A stretch of 61,576 bases of DNA, taken from NCBI RefSeq assembly GCF_003851725.1, contig NZ_BHYL01000034.1, positions 1 through 61,576 of the forward strand, in the 5' to 3' direction. Of this stretch, positions 50,408-58,564 are shown piece after piece. Position 1 is the stretch's first letter, and every line of letters starts with the position of its first letter. Source of the stretch: Cellulomonas algicola (GTDB taxonomy: Bacteria; Actinomycetota; Actinomycetes; Actinomycetales; Cellulomonadaceae). The notes under the pieces were generated by a model. It did not search any database, was not told the DNA's origin, and saw only the letters and a program-made list of their open reading frames with translations. Both the position numbers and the translations under genes were made by a program.

Positions 50408-50853
50408 GCGAGGTCCTCCAGTCGGGCGGGGTCGGTCGTGGTGGGGCGGGGCGCGGCGTCGTCGGCGGCGCGGTCCGGGTCGGCGTGCGGCGAGCGCGCG
50501 GTCGACGGCGTCGTCGGGAGCCCGGCGGCGCGCAGCTGGTCCTCGAGGTGGAAGACCTCGTCGAGCACCTGGAACCCCTCGTCGGGGTTGCCGTCGTCGA
50601 CGAAGAACGCGGCCATCTCGGCCTGCCAGCGCGGGTTGACGGCGGTGCGCGTCATCGCCTCCTGCGCGGCGGCGTAGTCGTCGGTCTCGAGGTGCCCGAC
50701 GAGGAGCCCGTCGGGCGCCAGGTACAGGGAGTAGTCGCGCCACCCGGTGTCGCGGAGCGCCTCGAGCATCTCCGGCCACACGGCGGCGTGCCGTGCGCGG
50801 TACTCGTCGAGGCGGTCCGGGCGGACCCGGGAGACGAAGCAGACTCGCGTCAC
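50404..50853 (-). CDS. rhaM: L-rhamnose mutarotase
   Basis: A 149-residue protein interconverting the anomers of L-rhamnose. VCFVSRVRPDRLDEYRARHA with the catalytic His, WRDYSLYLAPDGLLVGHLE, and MAAFFVDDG are family signatures. The core is ~105 residues; the C-terminal ~40 (Pro/Asp/Ala-rich) is extra and probably disordered. The start is the GTG at 50853, six bases after GGAGG, not the upstream ATG at 50898. First gene of the rhamnose operon. Confidence 0.92.
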   Translation of the reverse strand: MTRVCFVSRVRPDRLDEYRARHAAVWPEMLEALRDTGWRDYSLYLAPDGLLVGHLETDDYAAAQEAMTRTAVNPRWQAEMAAFFVDDGNPDEGFQVLDEVFHLEDQLRAAGLPTTPSTARSPHADPDRAADDAAPRPTTTDPARLEDLA

Positions 50854-50878
50854 GGCCTGCCTCCGATCGTCGCGTCGT

Positions 50879-50890
50879 TGAAACGATTCA
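50879..50890. promoter_or_regulatory. Operator of the rhamnose operon
   Basis: TGAAACGATTCA, a near-perfect dyad, lies ten bases downstream of the rhaM -10, in the start-site region. A one-mismatch copy occurs at 52175-52186. Confidence 0.7.
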
Positions 50891-50899
50891 TCGCGTAGC

Positions 50900-50929
50900 A
50901 CTCTAGGAACGGGCCGTCCCGGGCGTCAA
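50900..50929 (-). promoter_or_regulatory. rhaM-rhaI-rhaD-rhaB promoter
   Basis: Minus strand TTGACG (50929-50924), 18 bases, TAGAGT (50905-50900). The leader to the GTG at 50853 is about 40 bases and contains the operator. Confidence 0.7.
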
Positions 50930-50949
50930 CCCTTCCGGGCACATCGGTT

Positions 50950-50966
50950 CGGGAAGCCCTTTCCCG
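50950..50966. promoter_or_regulatory. CRE-like palindrome upstream of the rhamnose promoter
   Basis: CGGGAAGCCCTTTCCCG, with 6-bp arms around GCCCT, lies about 20 bases upstream of the -35. It resembles the box at 31549-31565 in its arms but not its centre. Confidence 0.4.
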
Positions 50967-51090
50967 ACGCAGCGTACTGCGCTCGCCCCGACCTGCGGCG
51001 CGCCGGGAGACCGCCGACCGGTCGTGCCGACTGTCGGCCCGTGGCCGCCGATACCATCGGGGCGCGAGGACGCAGAGCGGAGGACCACGG

Positions 51091-52134
51091 ATGGCCACCA
51101 CGACCCGGGGGCGAGCGGAACGCCGCCCGTCGATCACCGACGTCGCCAAGCGCGCGGGCGTGAGCGTCGGCACCGTGTCGAACGTCCTCAACCGTCCCGA
51201 CCAGGTCACCCCGGCCACGCGCGACCGCGTGCAGGCCGCGATCGACGAGCTGCAGTTCGTCCGCAACGCGTCCGCGCGTCAGCTGCGGGCCGGGACGATC
51301 CAGACCGTCGGCGCGATCGTCCTCGACATCGCCAACCCGTTCTTCACCGAGGTCGCGCGCGGAGTCGAGGACCGGCTCGCGGCCGAGGACTACACGCTCA
51401 TGCTGTCGTCGTCGGACGAGGACCCCGAGCGCGAGTCGCGCTACCTGCGGCTGTTCGAGGAGCACGGCGTGCAGGGCGTCATGGTGACGCCGTCGGCCGG
51501 GTCGATCGACGCGCTGCTCGCGGCGCGCGACCGCGGCGTCGACGTCGTCCTGCTCGACGCGACGTCGCCGTTCGACGACATCTCGTCGGTCGCGGTCGAC
51601 GACGTCCGCGGCGCGGCCCTCGCGATCGAGCACCTCGTCGCGCTCGGGCACCGGCGCATCGCGTTCGTCAACGGCCCGCTGAGCATCCGCCAGTGCGCCG
51701 ATCGCCGCGCGGGCGTGCTGCAGGCGCTGCTCGCGGCCGGGCTGGACCCCGAGCGGGCGCTGGTCGAGGTCACCATCGGGTCGCTCAACGCGGACGGCGG
51801 CGAGGAGGGCATCGCGCGGGTGCTCGACGAGTCCGACCGGCCGACCGCGGTCTTCTGCGTCAACGACCTCGCGGCGCTCGGCGTGCTGCGCGGCCTGCGG
51901 GCGCGCGACGTCGCCGTGCCGGCCGAGATGGCCGTCGTCGGGTACGACGACGTGACGTTCGCGTCGATGCTCACCGTGCCGCTGACGTCGGTCCGGCAGC
52001 CGACGCACCAGCTCGGCTGGACCGCCGCCGACCTGCTGCTGCGCCAGCGCACCGAGGGCGAGCGGTTCCAGCACCAGCGCGTGCAGTTCCAGCCGGAGCT
52101 GGTCGTGCGGGGCTCGTCCGACCCGAACGCCTGA
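51091..52134 (+). CDS. LacI-family regulator, probable rhamnose repressor
   Basis: A 347-residue LacI protein. Helix-turn-helix SITDVAKRAGVSVGTVSNVL at about residues 14-33; effector domain with DIANPFFTEVARGVEDRL, ALGHRRIAFVNGPLSIRQC, FCVNDLAALGVLRGL and VVGYDDVTFASMLTVPLTS. It is divergent from the rhaMIDB operon, and matching TGARACGATTCA sites lie before rhaM and before 52208, which supports a RhaR-like role. A possible -10, TACCAT, lies at 51052-51057. Start ATG preceded by GCGGAGGA. Confidence 0.93.
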   Translation: MATTTRGRAERRPSITDVAKRAGVSVGTVSNVLNRPDQVTPATRDRVQAAIDELQFVRNASARQLRAGTIQTVGAIVLDIANPFFTEVARGVEDRLAAEDYTLMLSSSDEDPERESRYLRLFEEHGVQGVMVTPSAGSIDALLAARDRGVDVVLLDATSPFDDISSVAVDDVRGAALAIEHLVALGHRRIAFVNGPLSIRQCADRRAGVLQALLAAGLDPERALVEVTIGSLNADGGEEGIARVLDESDRPTAVFCVNDLAALGVLRGLRARDVAVPAEMAVVGYDDVTFASMLTVPLTSVRQPTHQLGWTAADLLLRQRTEGERFQHQRVQFQPELVVRGSSDPNA

Positions 52135-52153
52135 CCACCTCCCCTGGACAGGA

Positions 52154-52167
52154 GGCAAGCGCTTCCC
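52154..52167. promoter_or_regulatory. CRE-like box before the Gfo/Idh-GH42 operon
   Basis: GGCAAGCGCTTCCC lies directly upstream of a -10-like TACAGT (52170-52175). TGGACA at 52145-52150 could be the -35, with a long 19-base spacer. Confidence 0.5.
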
Positions 52168-52174
52168 CGTACAG

Positions 52175-52186
52175 TGAGACGATTCA
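52175..52186. promoter_or_regulatory. Second rhamnose-type operator
   Basis: TGAGACGATTCA differs by one base from the site at 50879. It overlaps the end of the TACAGT hexamer and would block initiation. Confidence 0.6.
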
Positions 52187-52207
52187 ATCCGTCGCAAAGG
52201 AGCGCAC

Positions 52208-53350
52208 GTGACCGACTCGACCTCCGCGCCCGACGCCGTCCTGCGCGTCGCGATCGTCGGCACCGGCGCCATCGCGCACGCCCACCAGCAGGTCCTCGAC
52301 GCCGACCCGGGCGCGGCCGTCGTCGCCGTCGCGGACCCGAACCCCGAGGTCCGGGACGTCTTCGCGGACCGCTACGGGATCGCGGGCCGGTACGGCTCGC
52401 TCGACGAGCTGCTCGCCGCCGAGGCCGTCGACGTCGTCCACCTGTGCACCCCGCCCGGCCTGCACCGCGACCAGGCGATCACCGCGCTGCGCGCCGGTGC
52501 GCACGTCGTCTGCGAGAAGCCGCCCGTCCTGTCGCTCGCCGACCTCGACGCCGTCCTCGACGTCGCGCGCGCGGCCGGGCGCGAGTACGCGGTCGTGTTC
52601 CAGCAGCGCACCGGCACCGCCGTCGGGCACGTGCAGCGGCTGCTCGCCGACGGAGCGCTCGGCCGGCCGCTCGTCGGCGTCTGCCACACGCTCTGGTACC
52701 GCCGGCAGGAGGACTACTACGCCGTGCCCTGGCGCGGGAGGTGGGCGACCGAGGGCGGCGGTCCCCTGCTCGGGCTCGGCATCCACCAGCTCGACCTGCT
52801 CGCGTTCCTGCTCGGCGACTGGGCGGAGGTCGACGCGCGCGCGTTCCGGCTGGACCGGGACCTCGAGACCGAGGACACGTCGACGGCCGTCGTGCGGTTC
52901 GCGAACGGCGCGGTCGTGTCGGTCCTGACGACGGCGCTCGCGCCCCGCCAGACGAGCTACGTGCGCGTCGACACGACGCTCGGCACCGTCGAGGTCGAGC
53001 ACCTGTACGGGCACGACGCCCGCGCATGGCGGCTCACGCCCGCCCCGGCCGTGACCGGCGGCCCCGCCGAGCCCGCGCCGGACTCCTGGACCCTGCCCGT
53101 CGACGACGAGCCCAGCGGCCACACCCCGCTGCTGCGCGCCGTCTACGACGCGTTCCGCACCGGCGCGCCGCTGCCGCCCGTCGCCTCCGACCCCGCCCGG
53201 TCGCTCGAGCTCGTCACCGCGATCTACGCGTCCGCCGCGCTGGGGCGGCCCGTCACGAAGGCCGACCTCGCCCCCGGGAGCGAGCTGCGCGGCGGCTTCC
53301 TGCACGGGATCGAGGACCTGCGGCCGGTCGTGGCGGGGACGGACGCGTGA
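52208..53350 (+). CDS. Gfo/Idh/MocA-family oxidoreductase
   Basis: A 380-residue dehydrogenase: LRVAIVGTGAIAHAHQQVL (NAD(P) loop), VDVVHLCTPPGLH, AGAHVVCEKPPVLS with the conserved Lys, and GGPLLGLGIHQLDLLAFLLG with the catalytic His. GTG start after AAGGAG. It heads an operon with a beta-propeller hydrolase (GTGA overlap) and GH42, so it probably oxidises a sugar freed by these. The substrate is unknown. Confidence 0.9.
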   Translation: MTDSTSAPDAVLRVAIVGTGAIAHAHQQVLDADPGAAVVAVADPNPEVRDVFADRYGIAGRYGSLDELLAAEAVDVVHLCTPPGLHRDQAITALRAGAHVVCEKPPVLSLADLDAVLDVARAAGREYAVVFQQRTGTAVGHVQRLLADGALGRPLVGVCHTLWYRRQEDYYAVPWRGRWATEGGGPLLGLGIHQLDLLAFLLGDWAEVDARAFRLDRDLETEDTSTAVVRFANGAVVSVLTTALAPRQTSYVRVDTTLGTVEVEHLYGHDARAWRLTPAPAVTGGPAEPAPDSWTLPVDDEPSGHTPLLRAVYDAFRTGAPLPPVASDPARSLELVTAIYASAALGRPVTKADLAPGSELRGGFLHGIEDLRPVVAGTDA

Positions 53351-54495
53351 GCGGAGGCGTCACCGACGCGGCCGCCTCCGTCGCGCCAGCCACCGGCCGC
53401 GGGCCGACTGACGGCCCCGGCTCGACCGACGTGCGCGCGACGACGGAGGGGCACGCGTCAGCGAGCCGCACCACGAAGCCGCGTGTCGCGCCCGCGCCGC
53501 TGTTCACGGACCCGCTCGGCGCGCCGACCGACCCGACGCTGGTCCGCGGCCCCGACGGCACGTGGTGGCTGTTCGCGACGCAACGGCGACCCGACGACCC
53601 CGGTCCGGGCGTCACCTGGGTGCACGGCACCGACATCGCCGTCGCGACGTCCGACGACGGCGGGCTCACGTGGACGCACCGCGGCGTCGTCGCCGGCCTC
53701 GACCCGCACGACGGCCGCAACACGCTCTGGGCGCCCGAGGTCGTGCACGCCGAGGGCCGGTTCCACATGTTCGTGTCGTACATCCGCGGCGTCCCCGACC
53801 GCTGGGAGGGCCACGACCGGCACGTGCTGCACCACGTCTCGGACGACCTCGTCACGTGGGAGCACCGCGGCGTCGTGCCGCTGTCGTCGGACCGCGTCAT
53901 CGACGCGTGCGTCGCCCCGCTCCCCGGCGGCGGGTACCGGATGTGGTTCAAGGACGAGGCCGCGGACTCGACGACGTGGTGCGCGGACTCCCCCGACCTC
54001 GAGTCGTGGGGGCCGTCGCGCGCGGTGATCACGGGCCGCCCGCACGAGGGGCCGAACGTCTTCGCGCTCGGCGGGTGGCACTGGATGCTCGTCGACGAGT
54101 GGCGCGGGCAGGCCGTCCACCGCTCGTCGGACCTGGAGACGTGGACCTACGACGGGCACGTGCTCGACCGCCCGGGCCGCCGCCCGGCCGACAGGTCGGT
54201 CGGGCACCACGCCGACGTCGTCGTCGGGTCCGACGCGGCCGGCGAGCCCGTCGCGTGGGTCTTCTACTTCACGCACCTCGTGTCGCCGTTCTCCGACGAG
54301 GGACGCACGCTGGAGGCGGCGCACGACGCGACGCGCTCCGACGGCGACCCGGTCGGCGGCGCCGCGGACGGCGAGACCCCCGCGACCCGGCGGGCTGTCG
54401 TCCAGGTCGCCGTGGCGCGCGTCGTCGACGGGCACCTGGTGTGCGACCGCGACGAGCCCGTCGACCTGGACCTGCGCCGCGTCCCGCTCCCCTGA
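53347..54495 (+). CDS. Five-bladed beta-propeller glycoside hydrolase (GH43-like)
   Basis: A 382-residue protein. After a ~50-residue Thr/Gly/Ala-rich N-terminal stretch, the propeller repeats appear: FTDPLGAPTDPTLVRGPDGT with the expected base Asp, TLWAPEVVHAEGRFHMFVS with a Trp-Ala-Pro-Glu motif typical of GH43/GH32-like enzymes, DACVAPLPGGGYRMWFKD, and EGPNVFALGGWHWMLVDEW with a likely acid Glu. No signal peptide is evident. Family assignment within the GH43/GH117/DUF-propeller superfamily is uncertain, as is the substrate. GTG overlaps the preceding stop; GH42 follows after 68 bases. Confidence 0.78.
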   Translation: MSGGVTDAAASVAPATGRGPTDGPGSTDVRATTEGHASASRTTKPRVAPAPLFTDPLGAPTDPTLVRGPDGTWWLFATQRRPDDPGPGVTWVHGTDIAVATSDDGGLTWTHRGVVAGLDPHDGRNTLWAPEVVHAEGRFHMFVSYIRGVPDRWEGHDRHVLHHVSDDLVTWEHRGVVPLSSDRVIDACVAPLPGGGYRMWFKDEAADSTTWCADSPDLESWGPSRAVITGRPHEGPNVFALGGWHWMLVDEWRGQAVHRSSDLETWTYDGHVLDRPGRRPADRSVGHHADVVVGSDAAGEPVAWVFYFTHLVSPFSDEGRTLEAAHDATRSDGDPVGGAADGETPATRRAVVQVAVARVVDGHLVCDRDEPVDLDLRRVPLP

Positions 54496-54563
54496 CCCGC
54501 ACTCGTCCACGCTCCACGCTCGACCCTGCACCCCGACCGCACCACCCTCGCGAGGTACACCCC

Positions 54564-56561
54564 ATGACGAACCCCTGGCCGCTCGGCGTCGACGGCATCG
54601 CCTACGGCGGCGACTACAACCCGGAGCAGTGGCCGCTCGCGACCCGCGTCGAGGACGTCGAGCTCATGCAGCAGGCGGGCGTGACGCTCGTGAGCGTCGG
54701 CATCTTCTCGTGGGCGCAGCTCGAGCCGCGTCCGGGCGAGTACGACTTCGGCTGGCTCGACGACATCCTCGACCGCCTCGCGGCCGCGGGGATCAAGGTC
54801 GCGCTGGCGACGGCAACCGCGAGCCCGCCCCCGTGGCTGACCCGCAAGCACCCCGAGCTGTTGCCCGAGCTGGCCGACGGCACGGTGCTGCACCCGGGCG
54901 GCCGGCAGGCGTACCGGGTGGCCGCACCGCTGTGGCGCGAGTACGCGGTCGCGATGACGCGCCGGATGGCCGAGCGGTACCGCGCGCACCCTGCGCTCGC
55001 GCTGTGGCACGTCGACAACGAGCTCGGCTGCCACGTGCCGCACGACTTCTCCGACGACGCGGCCGCCGCGTTCCGCCGCTGGCTCGAGTCGCGGTACGGG
55101 ACGGTCGAGGCGCTCAACGCGGCGTGGGGCACGGCGTTCTGGTCGCAGCGGTACGACTCCTTCGACGAGGTGCTGCCCCCGCGCTCCGCGCCGACCTACC
55201 CGAACCCGACGCAGCAGCTCGACTTCGCGCGGTACTCCTCCGACGAGCTGCTCGTGCACTACCGCGCGCTGCGCGACGTGCTGCGCGAGGTCACGCCCCA
55301 CGTACCGACGACGACGAACCTCATGCTCTCGACGGGCACGAAGTGGATGGACTACTTCTCGTGGGCCGGCGACCTCGACCTCATCGCCAACGACCACTAC
55401 ACGCGTGCGCACGACCCGCTCGCGCACGTCGAGCTCGCGCTGAGCGCCGACCTCACGCGCGGCGTCGCGGGCGGCGACCCGTGGGTGCTCATGGAGCACT
55501 CGACGTCGGCCGTGAACTGGCAGCCCCGCAACCGCACCAAGCGGCCGGGCGAGATGCTGCGGCACTCGCTCGCGCACGTCGCGCACGGCGCCGACGCGGT
55601 CATGTACTTCCAGTGGCGGCAGTCGGCGGCGGGTGCCGAGAAGTACCACTCGGCGATGCTGCCGCACGCGGGGACGGACACCGACGTGTGGCGCTCGACC
55701 GTCGAGCTCGGCGCGGCGCTGAAGGCGATCGGCGAGGTCAAGGGGTCGCGCGTGCGGTCCGACGTCGCGATCGTCTGGGACTACCCGTCATGGTGGGGCG
55801 TCGAGCTCGACTCGCACCCGTCGACCGACGTCACCTACCCCGACCGCGTGCTCGCCCACTACCGGGCGCTGTGGGAGCGGCACGTCTCGGTCGACGTCGT
55901 CGCCCCGTCGGCGGACCTGTCGCGCTACCGGCTCGTCGTCGTCCCGACGCTCTACGTGACGTCCGACGCGGACGCCGCGAACATCGCCGCCGCGGCCGCC
56001 GCGGGCGCGACCGTGCTGGTCACGTACTTCTCGGGGATCGTCGACGAGCACGACCACGTGCGCCTCGGCGGCTACCCGGGCGCGTTCCGCGACCTGCTCG
56101 GCGTCCGGACCGAGGAGTTCTGGGCGCTGCAGGAGGGCGAGACGCTGACGCTCGACGACGGTTCCGTCGCCGACGTGTGGTCGGAGCGCATCCACCCGGC
56201 GGACGGGACCGAGGTCGTGCGCACGTTCGTCGACGGCGACCTGGCTGGTGGTCCCGCGGTGACGCGCCGGGCCGTCGGCGAGGGGTCCGCCTGGTACCTG
56301 GCGACACGTCTGGACGATGCGGCGCTGGGGGCGCTGACCGAGGCGCTGCTGGTCGAGGCGGGCGTCGAGCCGGTGCTCTCCGGGGTGCCCGCGGGCGTCG
56401 AGGTCGCGCGCCGGCAGGCCGACGACGGCCGCTCGTGGCTGTTCGTGCTCAACCACACCGACGCGCCGGTGGACCTGCCGCCGGGCGAGGTCCTCACAGG
56501 CCGCACGTCCGGCGGCCAGGTGCACGCGGGCGGGTACGCGGTGCTGCGCGAACAGGTGTAG
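54564..56561 (+). CDS. GH42 beta-galactosidase
   Basis: A 665-residue GH42 enzyme: YGGDYNPEQWPLATR, acid/base Glu153 (WHVDNELG), nucleophile Glu311 (WVLMEHSTSAVNW), and the trimerisation and C-terminal domains complete. It lacks the Cys cluster seen in the GH42 at 8199-10256. DNELG and MEHSTSAVNWQ resemble the bifidobacterial beta-galactosidases active on galacto-oligosaccharides. There is no signal peptide. It ends the rhamnose-linked operon, consistent with trimming galactan or arabinogalactan side chains of rhamnogalacturonan. Confidence 0.92.
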   Translation: MTNPWPLGVDGIAYGGDYNPEQWPLATRVEDVELMQQAGVTLVSVGIFSWAQLEPRPGEYDFGWLDDILDRLAAAGIKVALATATASPPPWLTRKHPELLPELADGTVLHPGGRQAYRVAAPLWREYAVAMTRRMAERYRAHPALALWHVDNELGCHVPHDFSDDAAAAFRRWLESRYGTVEALNAAWGTAFWSQRYDSFDEVLPPRSAPTYPNPTQQLDFARYSSDELLVHYRALRDVLREVTPHVPTTTNLMLSTGTKWMDYFSWAGDLDLIANDHYTRAHDPLAHVELALSADLTRGVAGGDPWVLMEHSTSAVNWQPRNRTKRPGEMLRHSLAHVAHGADAVMYFQWRQSAAGAEKYHSAMLPHAGTDTDVWRSTVELGAALKAIGEVKGSRVRSDVAIVWDYPSWWGVELDSHPSTDVTYPDRVLAHYRALWERHVSVDVVAPSADLSRYRLVVVPTLYVTSDADAANIAAAAAAGATVLVTYFSGIVDEHDHVRLGGYPGAFRDLLGVRTEEFWALQEGETLTLDDGSVADVWSERIHPADGTEVVRTFVDGDLAGGPAVTRRAVGEGSAWYLATRLDDAALGALTEALLVEAGVEPVLSGVPAGVEVARRQADDGRSWLFVLNHTDAPVDLPPGEVLTGRTSGGQVHAGGYAVLREQV

Positions 56562-56672
56562 TCGGGCGCCGGGCGACCGCTCTCCCGCGGATTTCCGGCC
56601 CACGGACGGCCTCGCGCCCCTACCATCACCGCCACGGGCCGACGGGGGCCCGTGGCGGCTGAGGGGACGCGC

Positions 56673-57158
56673 ATGGTCGGCAGCGGTGCGGGGACTGCGG
56701 CACGCGACAGGTCGGCGCGCCCACGCGGTCGGAGTCGCGGGGTCGTGATCGGCGTCGTCGCGGGCGTGGTGGTCGCGGTCGCGGCCGTCGTCGTCCTGGT
56801 GGTCCTGCCCATGATCCGCACACCCGATCCCGGGGCGCTGCTGGCCGAGCAGGGCGTGACCGACGCGACGCTCGCCCGGGGTGCGGGGACCGGCCGCGTC
56901 CGGGTCGTGGTGAGCCCGCAGGACCGGCCCGCGACCGGTGTGACGGTGACCGTGTCGTGCACGGGGCGCGACGTCGCCCGCGTGTACCTCGACGGCACGT
57001 GGGAGGGCGGTGTGCCGTGCGGCGGCGACCCACGGACCGTCGCGGGCGGTGACGTCACGGTGGGCGAGGTGGTCGACCTCGGCGTCGAGCACGTGGTCGA
57101 GGTCGAGGCAGCACCCGGCGCGGTGATCGCCGTCACGGTGGCGACCGCGGGCGGCTGA
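56673..57158 (+). CDS. Hypothetical membrane-anchored protein
   Basis: A 161-residue protein: Arg-rich cytoplasmic N-terminus, one transmembrane helix (GVVIGVVAGVVVAVAAVVVL, about residues 24-43), then a small extracellular beta-rich domain with two cysteines (VSCTGR and VPCGGD) that could pair. The ATG follows GAGGGG. No family recognised and no link to its neighbours. Confidence 0.7.
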   Translation: MVGSGAGTAARDRSARPRGRSRGVVIGVVAGVVVAVAAVVVLVVLPMIRTPDPGALLAEQGVTDATLARGAGTGRVRVVVSPQDRPATGVTVTVSCTGRDVARVYLDGTWEGGVPCGGDPRTVAGGDVTVGEVVDLGVEHVVEVEAAPGAVIAVTVATAGG

Positions 57159-57260
57159 CCTGCGCCGCGGCGTCACGTCTGACTTTTCACCCGGTGGTGT
57201 GACGCACGACCCGGACGATCCGGTTGCAACTGGACGCTTGTCCCGGTGAGGATGCGCCAC

Positions 57261-57923
57261 ATGGCAGCGACCCCGTCCGAGCCGCCTGCCTCACGGCCGG
57301 CTCCCCCTGACGTCGTCGAGCCGCTCACGCGCGCCGACCTCCCCGCCGCCGCCGCCGTCCTGGCCGCGGCGCTCGCCGACGACCCCGGATTCCGGCACCT
57401 GTTCCCCGTGGACTCGCGGCGCGAGTCCGAGCTGCGCGCGCTCTACCGGATGACACTCTCGGACGCCCTGCGCTACGGCCTCACCTACGTGACGAAGCTC
57501 GACGGCGTCGTCACCGGCGCGGTCGCGCTGTACGCGCCCGGCGGCTACCCCATGACGGCGGCCCGATGGTGGCGGCAGGCGTTCCGCATCGCCGCGATCG
57601 CGCTGCGCACCCGCGAGCACTCGTTCGGTCTGATCAAGTTCGGCGACCTGACGGCGGAGGGTGTCCCGGCGGACGCGTGGTACGTCGAGGCGCTCGGCGT
57701 CCGGCCCGACCTGCAGCGAGCGGGCCGCGGCAAGCTGCTCATGGCGCGCGTGTTCGCGGACATCGACGCGGGCGAGGCGCCCGGCTACCTCGAGACCACC
57801 AAGCCGCTCAACGTCACCTACTACTCCGCGCTCGGGTACGCGGAGACGAGCGCGCGCGTCGCGCTGACGCCCGAGGGGCCGTGGATCATCCCGATGGCCC
57901 GCGACCCGCGCAAGGCCGCCTGA
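57261..57923 (+). CDS. GNAT-family acetyltransferase
   Basis: A 220-residue acetyltransferase. After EPLTRADLPAAAAVLAAALA, the acetyl-CoA segment is WYVEALGVRPDLQRAGRGKLLM, with motif A reading R-A-G-R-G-K, then YLETTKPLNVTYYSALGY. The arrangement is like that of N-acetyltransferases near polyketide or antibiotic self-protection genes, but the substrate is unknown. ATG at 57261 chosen, eight bases after GGTGAGG; earlier GTG (57246) and ATG (57252) are in frame. Confidence 0.85.
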   Translation: MAATPSEPPASRPAPPDVVEPLTRADLPAAAAVLAAALADDPGFRHLFPVDSRRESELRALYRMTLSDALRYGLTYVTKLDGVVTGAVALYAPGGYPMTAARWWRQAFRIAAIALRTREHSFGLIKFGDLTAEGVPADAWYVEALGVRPDLQRAGRGKLLMARVFADIDAGEAPGYLETTKPLNVTYYSALGYAETSARVALTPEGPWIIPMARDPRKAA

Positions 57924-58090
57924 CCCGCCAGGCTGCCTGACCGCCGGTCAAATTCAGGTCAAGAGAAGCCTTCCCTCCGGGAAAGACAGCGTGGGATGCT
58001 GGCCTCCTCACACCCCGCACCGGGTGCATGCACCCGGGACGCGGGGACCGTCCGCCCGGTCCGCCGGGCCCGTTCGGCGAGGGGTGCGCG

Positions 58091-58429
58091 ATGGCTCTGT
58101 TCGGTGGAGGGCGACGCAAGGACCGGTCCACGGAGACCGCCGCGACGGCGGCCGTGATCCTGCCGATCGCCGACGGCGGTGCGGCGCCCGGCGGCACCCC
58201 TGACCCCGTGGTGCCCCCGACGCCCGACGTGACGCCCGCCGCGCACGGCGGCGGGTGGTTCAGCGGCTGGTTCCACGGGTGGGGCGACGGCGGTGGGCAC
58301 GGAGGACACGGCCACGGCGGGTACGACGGCGGCGGGTCCAGCGGGTTCGACGGCGGGGGGTTCGGCGGCGGCGGGTTCGACGGCGGCGGCTTCGGCGGCG
58401 GGGGCGACGGCGGGGGCGGCGGCTACTGA
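58091..58429 (+). CDS. Small Gly-rich protein
   Basis: A 112-residue product. The N-terminus (MALFGGGRRKDRSTET) is basic; a Pro/Thr-rich middle leads to GGGWFSGWFHGWGDGGG and a C-terminal ~45 residues almost wholly Gly with Phe, Asp and His. The tail resembles YgiB/TPM-type C-termini, but no TPM domain is present. GAGGGG precedes the ATG. Function unknown. Confidence 0.65.
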   Translation: MALFGGGRRKDRSTETAATAAVILPIADGGAAPGGTPDPVVPPTPDVTPAAHGGGWFSGWFHGWGDGGGHGGHGHGGYDGGGSSGFDGGGFGGGGFDGGGFGGGGDGGGGGY

Positions 58430-58442
58430 CGCGACGCTCCGC

Positions 58443-58558
58443 GGCGGTGTCGGTGGCCGGCACGACACATGGGGCGGTGTCGGTGGCCGGCACGACACAT
58501 GGGGCGGTGTCGGTGGCCGGCACGACACATGGGGCGGTGTCGGTGGCCGGCACGACAA
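58443..58558. repeat. Four tandem 30-bp repeats
   Basis: GGCGGTGTCGGTGGCCGG plus CACGACACATGG is repeated exactly three times, and a fourth copy is truncated at CACGACAATG. It lies directly upstream of the polymerase gene. Because 30 is a multiple of three, each copy offers an in-frame ATG (58469, 58499, 58529) to the polymerase. Confidence 0.92.
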
Positions 58559-58564
58559 TGGCAC

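Noticed and set aside
47210-50677. 1155-codon plus-strand frame over the rhamnose operon
   Set aside because: Antisense to rhaD, rhaI and rhaM, which are unmistakable; composition is the usual R/V/D/G/E shadow pattern.
50854-50898. rhaM starting at the ATG at 50898
   Set aside because: This ATG lies within the promoter/operator region and precedes the family N-terminus by 15 residues; the GTG at 50853 has a proper Shine-Dalgarno.
58260-58553. Minus-strand open frame across the 30-bp repeats and the Gly-rich gene
   Set aside because: It is repeat-derived and Arg-rich, with no start context; the plus-strand genes explain the region.
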